From Cercis canadensis (taxonomy: Eukaryota; Streptophyta; Magnoliopsida; Fabales; Fabaceae), in contig QAOA01003910.1 of assembly GCA_003255065.1 (NCBI GenBank), positions 107,330 to 171,329 on the forward strand: a stretch of DNA of 64,000 nucleotides, in the 5' to 3' direction. This document shows, in pieces, positions 1 through 11,599 of this stretch. Each line of letters opens with the position of its first letter. Position 1 is the stretch's first letter. Made by a program: the position numbers and the translations under genes. The notes under the pieces were generated by a model. That model was not told the DNA's origin. It searched no databases and worked only from the letters and a program-made list of their open reading frames with translations.

Positions 1-41
<41 letters not shown>
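1..41. repeat. (AT)n microsatellite
   Basis: Pure AT dinucleotide run at the window edge. The related right-hand copy has a shorter AT/AC run near 49268-49300, so the array length differs between the duplicated blocks. Confidence 0.95.
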
Positions 42-43
<2 letters not shown>

Positions 44-566
44 CATACACCATGTTCACAAATTTCACAATAAACAAAGAAAACTAGAAATCTTGTAGAT
101 GGTATCAGTTTCACTAATAAATGAACATGTATGCATCAATATAAGAGGAATAAGAAAACCATAAGCGTAAACATATGAAAAAAAAAAAGGAATCAACCAT
201 ACCTAGTGTGCATATTATCAAAAAAAAAAAACAAAGAAAACTAGAAATCTTTGGAAGATAACAGTTCCCTGGTAAATGAAGCATCAGAAGACTCACCCAA
301 ACCAGCTATTGATTATTTCTGAGTACAGAGAATAGGTATTAAAAAGTTCCTCTGTCACATGGAGATAGCAATAGCTAATTAGTTAGAAAGTAATATGTTT
401 CTGATTTTAAGCAACTTTTGACACAACTTTTATCATGTTAATGGAGAGGTAATGGTATTGGTAACTTTTGGGTGAATAACAACACAACCATTAAACTTAT
501 CCAAGATGATGCCTTTCACAAACAAATGTTAATAGCCATCTCCATTAAGACACCCCACCAATGATT

Positions 567-646
567 AAGTGAGATTTTACATTTGAAGAGAGAGAGAGAG
601 AGAAGTAAGTGAGATTTTACATTTGAAGAGAGAGAGAGAGAGAAGT
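567..646. repeat. Tandem duplication of a 40-bp unit with (GA)n
   Basis: A 40-bp unit starting AAGTGAGATTTTACATTTG and ending in a GA run occurs twice in a row (567-606, 607-646). It lies in the intron next to TMEM120 exon 3. The right copy near 49818 has a single unit, so the duplication arose after the blocks separated. Confidence 0.85.
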
Positions 647-650
647 ATAC

Positions 651-1317
651 TCTGTAACTGTTGTATTCCTCTTTAACCTTCAACTGGACATCCTTCCGAG
701 AGGCGTGCACATTAATCGGACCTAGAAACATCCTCAGAAAGTGTCCTAGAGTGACAGAAAATATTATCATAATAAGCAGATTGGAGTACAGGAAAGGTTT
801 AGTTCAAAGAGAACTGAAGCCAATAAGTTCCCAAGAATAAGAAATTAAGGAACCTTGTATGTTGCCAGCAAGAAGTGAGGCAGCATCACCATCAACCATG
901 ATGCATCTTGCTCTATGTAGATCTTCGTCCAACTAAGACAATGAATTAATAATAATAAAAATCATAATAGTATCAACAAAAGATGGATCAGAAAGCACAT
1001 GAGAGTTATTAGAATTAAAATGATATAGAAAATTAAATTGAATTTTTCTATATAAAATGGAGGAGAAATTTTACCTTGTCAGCTAACTTGGGATCCAAGA
1101 GCTTATGAGAGAGGAGAGAATCGAGCAAGGAGCGCAGACGATGAATAGTAGAATCCAGAGAAAGGGCATGCTGGTGGAGAGATTGCTCTTCAGTTAAGGA
1201 CTTTGAGATATGGGTTGCAACCAAGTCCTGCAGCTCCTTTGCGTCTTCCACCACTCTCCCTACTTCTTCCTCTATATTTTCTGCCGCTTTTGTCATTGCT
1301 GCTAATGCTTCATCCAT
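651..1317 (-). CDS. TMEM120/TMPIT-like membrane protein, 5' exons 1-3 (partial)
   Basis: Three exons on the minus strand: exon 1 at 1075-1317, exon 2 at 854-932, exon 3 at 651-745. Donor GT and acceptor AG sit at the junctions and the phases agree (0, then 1), leaving one open frame. Exon 1 encodes a soluble coiled-coil-like N-terminus (MDEALAAMTKAAENIEEEV near its start, then LDPKLADK). Exon 3 encodes the recognisable block RMFLGPINVHASRKDVQLKV followed by EEYNSYR, typical of plant TMEM120 homologues. TMEM120 proteins are multi-pass membrane proteins with an N-terminal coiled coil; their plant role is not settled. The membrane-spanning exons would lie beyond the left edge. The start at 1317 is chosen because MDEAL fits the family better than the upstream in-frame ATG at 1368. 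No disabling change is seen in these exons, in contrast to the copy at 48251-50144. Confidence 0.75.
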
Positions 1318-1423
1318 GAGTTTCTTGTCTTTTGTTCTTCCCCACAGACACATGCACACACCAATCACAGATTACTTATTATTTACTTTATTTAGATTCT
1401 GCAGCTGAAAATAAACAACAGAG

Positions 1424-3307
1424 TCATATCAATAACTTATAATCAGTAGCTTAAACAAGGATATGGCATGCTATTTAATATTCATCATAGTAACTTCTTG
1501 ATGGAATCTGAACATTTTAAATTAAAATGAAAGCAGTGCTGCAATTCCATGTCCACTCAAGAAAGACGGGCACTGCCTTCTGATAACCGTTGATGTAATA
1601 GTTGGATATACTTACAGACAAATTTGATATGAAACAAGGTTTCTGGGCCTGTATATTCATGATTTGACTTGTGTGTGTGTATGTATGGCTAGATGGAGTT
1701 CATCGACAGGTTAAAACTTAGAAAGAACCAAAGGAGAACAGAATATACAGCATATTTAAGCACGACTGTAAAACATACACATAACCAAAATGCATAAGAA
1801 AATCCCCAAATTATAAGAACCGAAAGATAAGAATTAAAAAAGAAATTAGAGCGATTTGCCAAAGATCATCGTACCAGTAGTCGATGCTTGACTGTGGCAA
1901 CAATTTTCAATGAATTGCATAATGGAATGGGTCTCGATCCATCAAGGATTTAGAGCCTTCCTAGCGAGCTGCGTCATTCCGTGAACCCCTTCTCTCCTGA
2001 GTTGCTTCGACAGTGGTTGCAAGTCATCAGCATCGTTGGTCTTCAATGGCCATTACTTGGACCGGTGGGTACCATGATCGAAAAGAAGATAGATCTTCTT
2101 CCTTCGGAGTTAGTTATTGGCGATGGAAAGTTTTGGTTTGGGAAAATCAGTGCAAAAAACTGAGGAATGGCAGCAGCGAATGGGGGAAAATGTAGAGCCA
2201 CCGGGATAGATTGAGAGGATGAGAAGATGTGGTGGTCGTGCTGTGTACAAGTACAACCACCGAACGCATGGTTTCATTGACTTTTTTTTCTAAAAAAAAA
2301 AAAAACTATATTTAACTTTCTTTTACCTCTGATGAATACTTCTTTAGTAAGCTGCTAAAGAAACACTTATCAGGGGTACGAGAAAAAGTAAAATATAGTT
2401 CTTTTTTCAGAAAAAAAAAATAAAAAAAATAAGTCAACAGAACCATGAGTTCGGTGGTTGTACACAGCACAACCACCGTATCTTCTCATCCTCTCAATCT
2501 ATCCTGGTGGCTCTACATTTTCCCCCATTTGCTGCTGTCATTCCTCAATTTCACGCACTAATTTTCCCAAACCAAAAATTTCCATTGCCGACAACTAACC
2601 CAGAAGGAAAAAGATTCATCTTCTTTTGGATCTTGGTACCCACCGAACCAAGTAATGGCCGTTGAAGACCAGCGATGTTGATGACTTGCAACCACCATCG
2701 AAGCAACTCAGAGGCGGAGGTTCACGGAACAACGCAGCTCGTCAGTAAGGCTCTAAATCCTTGATGGATTGAGACCCATTCTATTCTCCAATTCAGTGAA
2801 AATTGTTGCCACAATCAAGCATCAACTACTGGTACGGTGATCTTTGGCAAACTGCTCTAATTTCTGTTTTAATTCTTATCTTTCGGTTCTTATAATTTGG
2901 GGATTTTCTTGTGCATTTTGGTTATGTATATGTTTTTTGGTCATGCTTAAATCTGCTATATATTCTGTTCTTCTTTTGTTCTTTCTAAGTTTTAACCTGT
3001 CAATGAACTTCATCTAGCCATACATACACATACACAAGCCAAATCACAAATATACAGGGGCCAAAAACCTTTTGTTTTCCCCCTCTTGGCCTTTTTGTTT
3101 CATATCAAATTTGTGTGTTAGTATATCCAACTACTACATCAATGGTTATCAGAAGGCTGTGCTCCATCTTATTTGAGCAGACATGGAATTGCACCACTGC
3201 TTTCATTTTAATTTAAAATGTGCAGATTCCATCAAGAAGTTACTATGATGAATATTAAATAGCATGCCATATCCTTGTTTAAGCTACTGGTTATAAGTTA
3301 TTGATAG
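1424..3307. repeat. Large palindrome, arms about 0.93 kb
   Basis: The sequence from 1424 to about 2350 recurs as its reverse complement from about 2355 to 3307. Anchors include ATCAATAACTTATAATCAG (1424) against its complement near 3290, CCCCAAATTATAAGAACCG (1805) against 2885-2905, and AGAGCCACCGGGATAG (2193) against about 2497-2512. The centre lies at AGTAAGCTGCT near 2352 with almost no spacer. The arms show substitutions, so this is old rather than an assembly mirror. No transposase is visible. The outer part of the right arm also occurs in the repeat unit at 6063, 50307 and 57790, so the palindrome may have formed by inverted insertion of that mobile unit. Confidence 0.88.
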
Positions 3308-3552
3308 AGCTGTCAAGACAGGCCGGCCTGCCCCGACCCACCTCAACCCACCACCAAATGGGGTGGGGTGAGCTGAGAAAACCTCAACCCAACCCAACCC
3401 ACTGTGGGTTGTGGATTAGGCGGGCCAGCCAGCCAAAAATAGGGAAAAAAAAAAAAAAAAAAANAAAAAAGGAAAAAAAAAAAAAAAAAAAACAGCAAAT
3501 CAGTGACATTATACTTCATCAAACACTTCAAGAATTATGGCATTACATGTTG
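2994..3552. repeat. Partial copy of the dispersed repeat unit
   Basis: Sequence starting with the ATGAACTTCATCTAGCC block and running through a GC-rich stretch of AACCCAACCC repeats (3305-3430), a poly-A tract with one N, and ATTATGGCATTACATGTTG. The same order appears at about 6105-6605, 50307-50790 and 58005-58520. Here the unit is broken at 3552, where it joins internal hAT sequence with a short GTTTAA overlap. No coding region is recognised. Confidence 0.8.
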
Positions 3553-3997
3553 TTTAACCGAAGCTTTTTTTCAAAATTAAAGATTCAAAAAGAAAACATG
3601 GAGGATAAAGAACAAATCACCAAACTCAACTCATAAGTGAAAATCTCAAACTTAAAAATTAAAATACATAGTCTTAAAACCATCAAAACCAAATACATAA
3701 GTAAAATGCACAAGTTATCACCCATAATCATAAACCAAATAACTCAAATAAGTAAAGCTTACATGTTTAAAACTTATGGTGTTGAGCGTGTAAAGCTCAC
3801 ATGTTTAAACAAATAAAGTGTTGAAATCAGTAAAGTTACCACATCAAAGTGTTCAGGGAATGCCACATGGCAAAATCTGAAGTACTCTAGTAGTCTAAGT
3901 AGACACCAGGACTAGCTTGAAATGAACTGATTTTGTGGGGGGACTTCAGTGGAGTTGGTCATATTGTTTTATGGATAACACAGTATTTATGATTTAC

Positions 3998-4070
3998 CTG
4001 ACTCTGTACTTTTTCTGGGAGAAAAATAGAAGGTTGATGATGGATGAAATCACTTCTCAACACCAATTTT
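3998..4070 (-). other. Exon-like segment inside hAT element (left copy)
   Basis: On the minus strand a 73-nt segment is preceded by TTTCTGCAG and followed by GTAAATC, good acceptor and donor signals. One frame is open and gives KLVLRSDFIHHQPSIFLPEK plus a short tail. The right copy at 55615-55687 has the same length, the same splice signals and an open frame with two differences. I do not recognise the protein. Its phase does not join directly to the exon-like segment at 5335-5476, so another exon or a different gene would be needed. Confidence 0.4.
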
Positions 4071-5334
4071 CTGCAGAAACAGGAAAACGACAACATGAAG
4101 GTTCTATATAAATTCGCACATCACATTCACATACTAAGGATGCGTCCATCCCAGTTATTTTTCCAAAACCACTATAGCAGTATGTTCAATTTGACTAAAA
4201 ATGCAAATTTTGGACAGTAAAACTTACTCTTATACTGTAAATTACTAATATTCAGTTTCTTGTACTTGTGTATTTCACTCTCATCTTTTAAACCAGATTA
4301 AAAACAACTTTGCCCCATTACAATAGAAGCACCTGAAATCTGAAGCAGAGAGCAATTTGATTAAAATACCAATCCATGTTATTCAGAGAGAAGAGAATTA
4401 TAAGTCACTAGTGCTTATAATTGTAGTGCTTCCTAATGTACTTAAAAATAAAAATACTAAGCAACAAGTGTTTTCTGGTTGTAAAGTTTTTACTCCATTT
4501 AAGCAGAACTGAACATTAAACTAATTAATAAAGCTTTGGGTTAACGGAATGGAAAGGAATCCTGATGCTGACCATATAAGAATTCCAATTAATTCTTCCT
4601 TTTTGAATACTTCTTCTATCTTCCCTAACTATTATTCCCCACTGCTCAATATGGAACTTGTTAATTACACTAGCTGCCAAGTGCCAATACTTCTGTCTGT
4701 AAATAACTCAAACCTATCTCAATTACTAAGAATCTAAACCACAATCTAGAAATAGCACTAGATGATACATCCTTAAACTCCTAAGATTTGCGACTACAGT
4801 AACAGTCTTCAGCCCTCACTCAAAACTTTTACCCAACAACCAGAGTCATATCTCAAAATCAAATATTAGTGATTTATGGTCATAAATAACATAAGCTTGA
4901 ACAACCCAATCTGCAAAATTGTAATAGGATCAAATTGCTTCAATGATTCATATAACAGTAAATCAACCTGTACAGCAATCCTGTAGTAGGAAACATTGAA
5001 TTACATCATCATCAAATATTAGCATGCAACCATGAACCATTCTCTCTCTCGCTCATAGATCACTACCTTCTCATCTATGCCACATACCAAGCACCATTAA
5101 CACATCAGATTCATGGAACAAAGCCCCAATTCACATGAACCACTTTGATTTGGAGCACCCCACAGGCCACGCCCATATCTCTATCTCTCGGCTCCCTTTC
5201 TATCTCCATCTACCCCTTATATCCGTGGCTCGAAACCCTTCTTCGATTGACAGAGATTTCTACTCTCCCATCCCATCCAACCTCAATCGACAACTAAATA
5301 GGGGAAAAAAAAAAAGAGTACTTTTTTGTCTTAC

Positions 5335-5476
5335 TGGCAGCGAAATTGACGCTGACGACGGAGAACGGTGGCCGGTGGTGGCGCAGTGTGTGGTAGGTAG
5401 AGTTGGTGAACCTTGGCAGCAGCCAGCTACGGTTTCGGAGAGAAGATAAGAAGAATCGAGGAGTTTGATGTTGCAA
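5335..5476 (-). other. Transit-peptide-like first exon captured in hAT element (left copy)
   Basis: A minus-strand frame from ATG at 5476 encodes MQHQTPRFFLSSLRNRSWLL and about 27 more residues, rich in Arg, Ser, Thr and His with almost no acidic residues, as in organelle transit peptides. It runs into the donor GTAAGA at 5334. The right copy at 56967-57108 preserves start, length and donor. The source gene is unknown; the inference is that the element picked up the 5' end of a nuclear gene for an organellar protein. Confidence 0.45.
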
Positions 5477-5622
5477 GGAACAACCTCAGTATTTGCTGCT
5501 TCTCCTCAAAGTTTGAGTTATTCGTACCTTGTAGTTATCAACTATGAACATCCCCACCATGAGCTGACCGCATCAAATGAGGAACAGTGTCTTGGCTAGA
5601 GATTTCGGAATGGGTTTGGGGA

Positions 5623-5802
5623 GGGAAGAGATCCAGTCATGTTAACTTGAGTCATGTTGCTTAGATCTAAGCCGTCTATTCTATTTAAGGTCATTTCAAC
5701 CATTAAAACACATTAATATTTAATGGTTGAAATGAGCTTTAATAAAATAGACGGCTCAGATCTGAGCAACATGACTCAAGTGATATGACTGGATCCAAAT
5801 CC
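5623..5802. mobile_element. Mutator-type MITE with 9-bp target duplication
   Basis: A 180-bp foldback: the left half (GATCCAGTCATGTTAACTTG onward) is mirrored by the right half ending in ATATGACTGGATCC. It is flanked by the 9-bp direct repeat GTTTGGGGA (5614-5622 and 5803-5811). The right-block copy (near 57242-57255) has a single GTTTGGGGA and no insert, giving an empty site. No coding capacity. Confidence 0.9.
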
Positions 5803-6062
5803 GTTTGGGGAAATAGAAGCAGAAACTGGAGGAGAGGGAGAAAGGAGGTGAGCGGGGGAATGATACGGGTGCCAAAACGGCACCGTTTCGGGGGAAATCT
5901 TAAAAAAAAANAAAAAAAAAAAAAAAAAAAAGAGTTTTGTCAATCAGCCGGTTATTGAAAACTAGTACTGATTCACCAATTTTTCCAGTTCACACCGGTT
6001 TTTATCGATTTAACTGCCTCACCAGTTTTGACCTTTGAACTGAGCCGAAATTCAAATCACGA

Positions 6063-8150
6063 AATGTTATATATTTTGTTCTTCTTTTGTTCTTTCTAAG
6101 TTTTAACTTGTTGATGAACTCCATCTACCCATACATACACATACACAAGTCAAATCACGAATATATAGGGGTCAGAATCCTTTTGTTTTTCTCCTCTTAG
6201 CCTTTTTGTTTCATATCAAATTTTTCTGTCAGTATATCTAACTACTACATTAACGTTTATTAAAAGGCAGTGCTCCGTCTTTCTTGAGCGGACATGGAAT
6301 TGCCCCTTCACTTTTATTTTAATTTAAAATGTGCAGATTCCATCAAGAATTTACTATGATGAATATTAAATAGCATGTCATATCCTTGTTTAAGCTACCG
6401 GTTATAAGTTATTGATCGAGCTATCAAGACGGGCTGACCCGCCTCAACCTGCCACCAAACGGGGCGGGCGGGTTAAGAAAACTTCAACCCAACCCAACCC
6501 AACCCACTGTGGGTTGTGGGTTAGGCAGGTCAGCCCGCAAAAAAAAAAAATAGCAAATCAGTGACATTACACTTCATCAAACACTACAAGAATTATGGCA
6601 TTACATGTTGTTTCCCTTCAAGAGCATTACCTTATTTTAATGGCATTTGCAAAATGAGGATTTTTTGCAGGATAAATTTTAAAAAAATCAATAAAAAGAA
6701 GTTTTCCAGAAATTATTTTTATTTGAAAATATTCTTTTGTAAAGTATTCTCAATTACACAATATTTTCCTCGGAAAATGATGTGTGCCTTATAATCTTCC
6801 AGTGTTTGATTCTTTCTAGAAAATCACTTCTGCTTCTTTTCTTTTCTAGATGAGATGTTTGTCATTAAACTATAAATATTTTCTGATGAAAAGTAGACCA
6901 CAAGAAAATAAAACGTTTTCCCATAATATGTTAAGCATAGTTCCCAAAGCTAGTTGAAATATAAAATTTTAAAACATCCACCTGTTTTATTTCTCAGTCC
7001 TGAATGTTATCAACTATTTTGTGTGTATCATGTCCTCTGCGTGATGTGCGAAGAAAGGTACCACCACGTTTATGGATATCATTAACAACTTAAGGTGTCA
7101 ATTTCATGGTATTTTTTGAATAAAATCCTCTACATCCACCTTGTATTATTTTCAGCAGTAACATGGTGATAAGAACTCAAAAAATGCCAATACAAGAAAT
7201 GGAGAAAATATGTTTGCGGATAACTCATAACATTTGGAACACAAATGATTAGACAACAGAATTTGGACAGCCAAGACAGAAGCTGAGAAACCAGAAAATT
7301 TTTCTTCCTCTTCATTGACTTCTTAATTATCTCACGAATGTAAAGTTAAAAAATAAAAGTTTTGGAAGGGAAATGTAAACCATGCTCAGCAAATTAACCA
7401 GCCAGGCCAAACCAATGGCAGTTCTAGATGTCATGCTTTTGGAATAAGTGCCTTAGAAGTTAACAATATGCATGCATGTGTAGGATTCATATAGCATATT
7501 TTGATATAAGCTATAACTTACACATCTATGAGTGAGCCTATTGCATGATCATCCATGACCATGTTCAAAATAAACTGACTTAGAATACAATGCAGACGAC
7601 AATGGCATCAAGGAAGCATTAACTTAGAGATCAAGTCCAATGATGAGAAAGCTTAGGAGAGATCAATCAAGTCATATGAACTAATGAAGACAGAAAAGAG
7701 AATATAACAGAAAAGCTCAAAACCAAAGTCAAAGGTTAATATGAACTAATGCATTTTAAGTATTTGAAATACGTACAAGAAATTATAATTAAGGCCTAAC
7801 AAAGGGGGAAAGCCTTTGATAAAGAGTTCAATTTTAAACAGCCCAGAATTTTACATTCTTTAGACAACCTTTTACCCAAAATTATAATTAAGAGTATAAA
7901 TCATTATAATATTATAAAGAACCCAGAATTTAAGCACAACATACCTACTTAAAATTCACCGTCGATGACAACAACTCAGCCTAATGCATGCGAATGCGTT
8001 GGAGCAACAGAGATGATGGTCGGCGCCAGCGGTGATGACGTGCGAAGAAGGTGATGGCCAGCGGTGAGGTGTGGTGCGTGCAAGAGCAAGAGAGTAGAGA
8101 GGAAAGGGAGAGAGTCGAGAAATTAAGAAAGTGAGAAATAGAAATGGGAA
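6063..8150. repeat. Dispersed repeat unit, copy 1 (about 2.1 kb)
   Basis: Direct-orientation copy of 50307-52320 and 58005-60250. All share a GC-rich AACCCAACCC tract, the same anonymous middle, one phosphofructokinase exon and a GA-rich end (GAGTAGAGAGGAAAGGGAG near 8093). Near 7670 this copy lacks about 165 bp containing ACTATGGCTGACGGGGG that both right-block copies have. No transposase is visible, but the ends resemble a non-autonomous DNA transposon. Confidence 0.85.
6982..7140 (-). pseudogene. Captured 6-phosphofructokinase exon, left copy (broken)
   Basis: Minus-strand segment related to the intact exon at 58895-59053. It still reads [19 protein letters not shown] and a similar tail, a block found in plant ATP-dependent phosphofructokinases. 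Two stop codons interrupt it (after LTP and in the QD-EINQ tail) and the acceptor is damaged. No flanking PFK exon is recognisable, so it is transposon cargo rather than part of a local gene. Confidence 0.75.
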
Positions 8151-8378
8151 TTTGGGGGGTTAACTGGTTAGGGATTTTGATTTTTCATTTAAAATGTTTT
8201 TTTCAAAAAAAATAGAATTAACTGACGGGTTAACCCGCCCTAAACCCACAACTCAAACAGAGCAGGCTCAAAAACCCGCTTATAAATGGGCCAGTAAAAC
8301 CTTAACCCAACCCAACCCATTTACATGGTGGGGTGGGCCAGCCCAACTAATTTTGACACCTCTAATTATTGATATGAC
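8120..8378. repeat. Terminal region of the repeat unit
   Basis: Starts with GAAATGGGAATTTGGGGGG, runs through GGGTTAACCCG and AACCCAACCCAACCC tracts, and ends TTTTGACACCTCTAATT. The reverse complement occurs at 57553-57790, where it opens with AATTAGAGGTGTCAAAAT. This looks like the long inverted terminus of a non-autonomous element. Position 8368-8375 (ATTGATAT) is the unoccupied target of the hAT element seen at 55130. Confidence 0.7.
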
Positions 8379-8681
8379 TCTGTTGTTTATTTTCAAAACT
8401 AGTTCAACCGGCAGGCTGACCGATCCAACCGGTGAATTTTTGCCACAACGGTTTTGTCTCTCGTCTGGTTTTTAAAACATTAGTACTAACCATTACATAC
8501 AAGTATCTAGTATACCATCTTAGTCGTTGATCTTGTCCATGTGGAAATGAACGGTGAATTTTGCTTATGTTAAACATTCCCCTCCTTCTATGCTGCAAAA
8601 TTTTCAAATTCATAGCCCTATTCAATTGTCTCTCGTGCACTACCGCTTGTGAAGGAAGAACTCCCAACCCATTCAACGAGG

Positions 8682-11159
8682 CATGATCAGATTGGTTTGA
8701 CACACAACACTAACATATACAACTCTTGAAGTACATTGTAAGACCAACACGTTATGCTTTTCTACTCCATTGGTATTGACCCAACAATTGGTTGGTTCTA
8801 TGGAGCAACCTACCTCAGACTTCGATTCCTATGGATACGATGCTATGCTTCAAGAATGTATCCAAAACAATGACCACGCTTTGGGCAGGCGCATTCACTG
8901 TGGGATTTTTTTTTAAAAAAAAAGGTTGCTTGGACTTATTTGCATATAACATTCTTTTGAATATGTATGTAAGTTCTGAACATTTGGACGATGCATGCAA
9001 ACTGTTAGATGAAATGCCCAACAGAAATACAATCTCTTTTATCACATTGGCTCAGGGTTACTTGCGGTCTCTTCGATTCAATGAGGCTCTTGAATTGTTT
9101 GTTAAATTGTATAGAGAAGGCCATGAGCTTAATCCATTTGTTTTCACTATGATTCTGAAGTTGTAGGTTAGCATGGAATGGGCAGAGATGTGTTGGAGTG
9201 TCCATGCATGTATATATAAGGTTGGTCATGACTCTAACCCATTTGTTGGGACGGCTCTTATCGATGCCTACTCTATTTGTGGATATGTTGACATTGCTAG
9301 AGAAGTTTTTGATGGGATTATTTGTAAGGACATGGTCTCTTGGACTGGTATGCTAGCTTACTATGCTGAGAATGATTGTTTTAATGCGTCATTCGAACTC
9401 TTCTGCCAGATGAGGATAATGGGGTACAAACCAAATAATTATTCAATTGCAGGTGTGCTTAAGTCTTGTCTTGGTCTAGAAGCCTTTGATGTTGGGAAAA
9501 TTGTTCATGGATGTGCTTTGAAAACTAGTTATGATTGGGATCTCTTTGTTGGCATTGCATTGCTTGAATTGTACACCAAGTCAGAAGACATCAATGACGC
9601 ACAATGGTTTCTTGAAGAAATGCCTAAAAATGATCTTGTTCCTTGGAGTTTGATAATAGCACGGTATGCTTAGAATTACAAAAGTATAGAGGCGTTAAAG
9701 TTATTTGATCGCATGCGACAATTAATTATTAGCCCAAATCAATTTACATTTGCCAGTGTGTTGCAAGCTTGTGCAGATTTAGTTGCACTGGGTTTGGGAA
9801 AACAAATTCATTCTTACGTCTTGAAAGTTGGTCTTGACTTGAATGTGTTTGTGTCAAATGCCCTCATGGATGTCTATGCTAAATGTGGTAAAATGGAGAA
9901 TTCCATGAAATTATTTGTGGAATCTACAAAGCAAAATGATGTAACTTGGAACACTATGATTGTTGGTTATGTGCATGTAGGGGATGGAGAGAAAGTGTTG
10001 AGTTTATTTGTAAATATGCTTGGATATCACATACATGCAACTGAAGTGACATACTCAAATGTTCTTCGTGCTTGTGCCAGTTTAGCCTCATTAAAGCTAG
10101 GACTTCAGATTCATTCCTTAACTGTCAAAACCATATATAACAATGGCATTGTAGTTGCAAATTCATTGATAGATATATAAGCTAAATGTGGAAGAATTAA
10201 TGATGCTCGACTAGTATTTGATAAGATGGACAAACATGAGGAAGTTTCATGGAATGCAATGATTTGTGTATATTCTACGATGGCTTGGGTGAGGAGGCTC
10301 TAATTATATTTGAAATGATGCAACAGACAAATTGTAAGCCAAATGAGCTAACTTTTGTTGGTGTCCTATTTGCATGTGGCAATGTTGGACTATTAGATAA
10401 AGGACAAGCTTACTTTAAGTCAATGTCACATGACTATCACATTGAACTATGTATAGAACATTATACTTATATGGTTTAGCTTCTCAGAAGGTCAGGCCAT
10501 CTTAATAAAACAATTAAGCTCATTGATGAAATCCTATTTCAGCTTAGTGTTATGGTGTGGTGTTCATTGCTTGGTACTTGTGTCATCCATAATGATGTGG
10601 ATCTTGGAAGAGTTTGTGCACAACACATGCTTGAGATGGAGATGATGAGGCAACCCATGTACTTTTGTCAAACATGTATGCAATTGCAAGGAAGTGGGAT
10701 AGTGTAGCTTTGGTTAGGAAAAATATGCTAAATAAAGGGGTTCAGAAGGAATTGGGGTTAAGTTGGGTTAAGAACTAAGGAGTAGTTTATTATTTTAGTG
10801 TGGGGGACACTTCTCATCCTGATATAAAGTTAATTCATGTGATGCTTGAATGGTTAAACATGAAAACAAGGGAGGCAAAATATGTTCCTAATCGCAATGT
10901 TGTTTTACTTGATGTGGATGATGATGAAAAAAAGTGTTTCTTGTGGGTCCATAGTGAAAGATTAGCTCTGGCTTTTGGGTTGATTCAGATGCCTCCTAGC
11001 TGCCCTATTTGCATCATTAAAAATCTCCAAATATGCATATATTGTCATGCTGTTGTGAAGTTAATTTCAAAAATTGTGCAGCGAGATATTGTTATAAGAG
11101 ATATGAATAAGTTCCATCATTTTTAGCAAGGAGTTTGGTCCTGAGGCGATTACTGGTGA
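8682..11159 (+). pseudogene. DYW-class PPR pseudogene
   Basis: Collinear with the intact gene at 52337-54814 but in the opposite orientation. Blocks such as GYVDIAREVFDGIICKDMVS and NALMDVYAKCGKMENSMKLF remain readable. The frame is broken many times: a stop six codons in, an indel at the T/A run near 8910, stops after FTMILKL, at RYA, LIDI, HYTYMV and WVKN, an indel near 10640, and stops in the last 20 codons. The terminal DYW codons are still visible at 11148-11156. No function is expected. It resembles Arabidopsis At5g13230 throughout. Confidence 0.95.
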
Positions 11160-11214
11160 CTGATGTGATCACATAAAATCTTTCTTTTTATTTTTATTTT
11201 TGGGGGTTAGGGGA

Positions 11215-11500
11215 AGGGGTCTATCTTAGTGAAGTAAGTTCCAAAATTCCATTGTTGATCAAGTGGAGAAACCATCAAAGATCCTATAACTTGCTTTGAA
11301 TGTAGAAGCTTGGTCATGTTAAATCCAATTGTCTTAGCCTCAAAAGATGAAAAAATCTTATCCCAAGAACAAGAAGAAAGTAATGATGGCTTCATGGAGG
11401 GATAAGGATGCTACATTGGAAAGTAAACAAGAAAAGGAGGAGAATGTAGCAAACAGTTGCTTCATGAATAAGAGCAGGATTTTGCATAAGGAAGTGCTGA
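11215..11500 (+). pseudogene. Copia gag zinc-knuckle fragment
   Basis: A relic reading DPITCFECR, then after a one-base indel LGHVKSNC, giving the CX2CX4HX4C zinc knuckle of Copia gag. It is followed by a basic stretch (PKNKKKVMMASWRDKD) and an acidic EEENVANSCFM segment, the usual order downstream of the knuckle in plant Copia polyproteins. No protease, integrase or reverse transcriptase follows; the sequence changes to FKBP-like coding within about 100 bp. Confidence 0.6.
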
Positions 11501-11599
11501 AGAAATCGAAGAAATTGAGCAAGAGGCAAATCTAGTGAAATTAGAGCCCACATATGAAATTACTGAAATTATTGAAGCTCTTGGAGCAAAGCAAGTGGT

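Larger units (their letters stand above)
1..1095. repeat. Left copy of duplicated TMEM120 segment
   Basis: This stretch aligns base for base, with scattered substitutions and small indels, to 49260-50306 in the same orientation. The match stops inside TMEM120 exon 1, just after the exon's donor end; beyond that the right copy jumps to sequence found here at about 2994. It is part of a larger left/right block duplication. Confidence 0.9.
3553..6062. mobile_element. Truncated hAT-type element (second copy of 55130-57544)
   Basis: The stretch matches the interior of the complete element at 55130-57544 almost throughout, but both termini are missing: the left edge starts just after the terminal AAACCGG-rich region and the right edge stops just before it. 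No transposase is visible. It contains two exon-like captured segments and a younger Mutator-type MITE. It is bracketed by repeat-unit sequence on both sides, which suggests ectopic recombination or template switching instead of clean transposition. Confidence 0.8.

Noticed and set aside
3301-3636. Lys-rich and Phe-rich frames across the A-run with N
   Set aside because: They translate a homopolymer and an AACCC-repeat tract; low complexity and absent from the other repeat copies.
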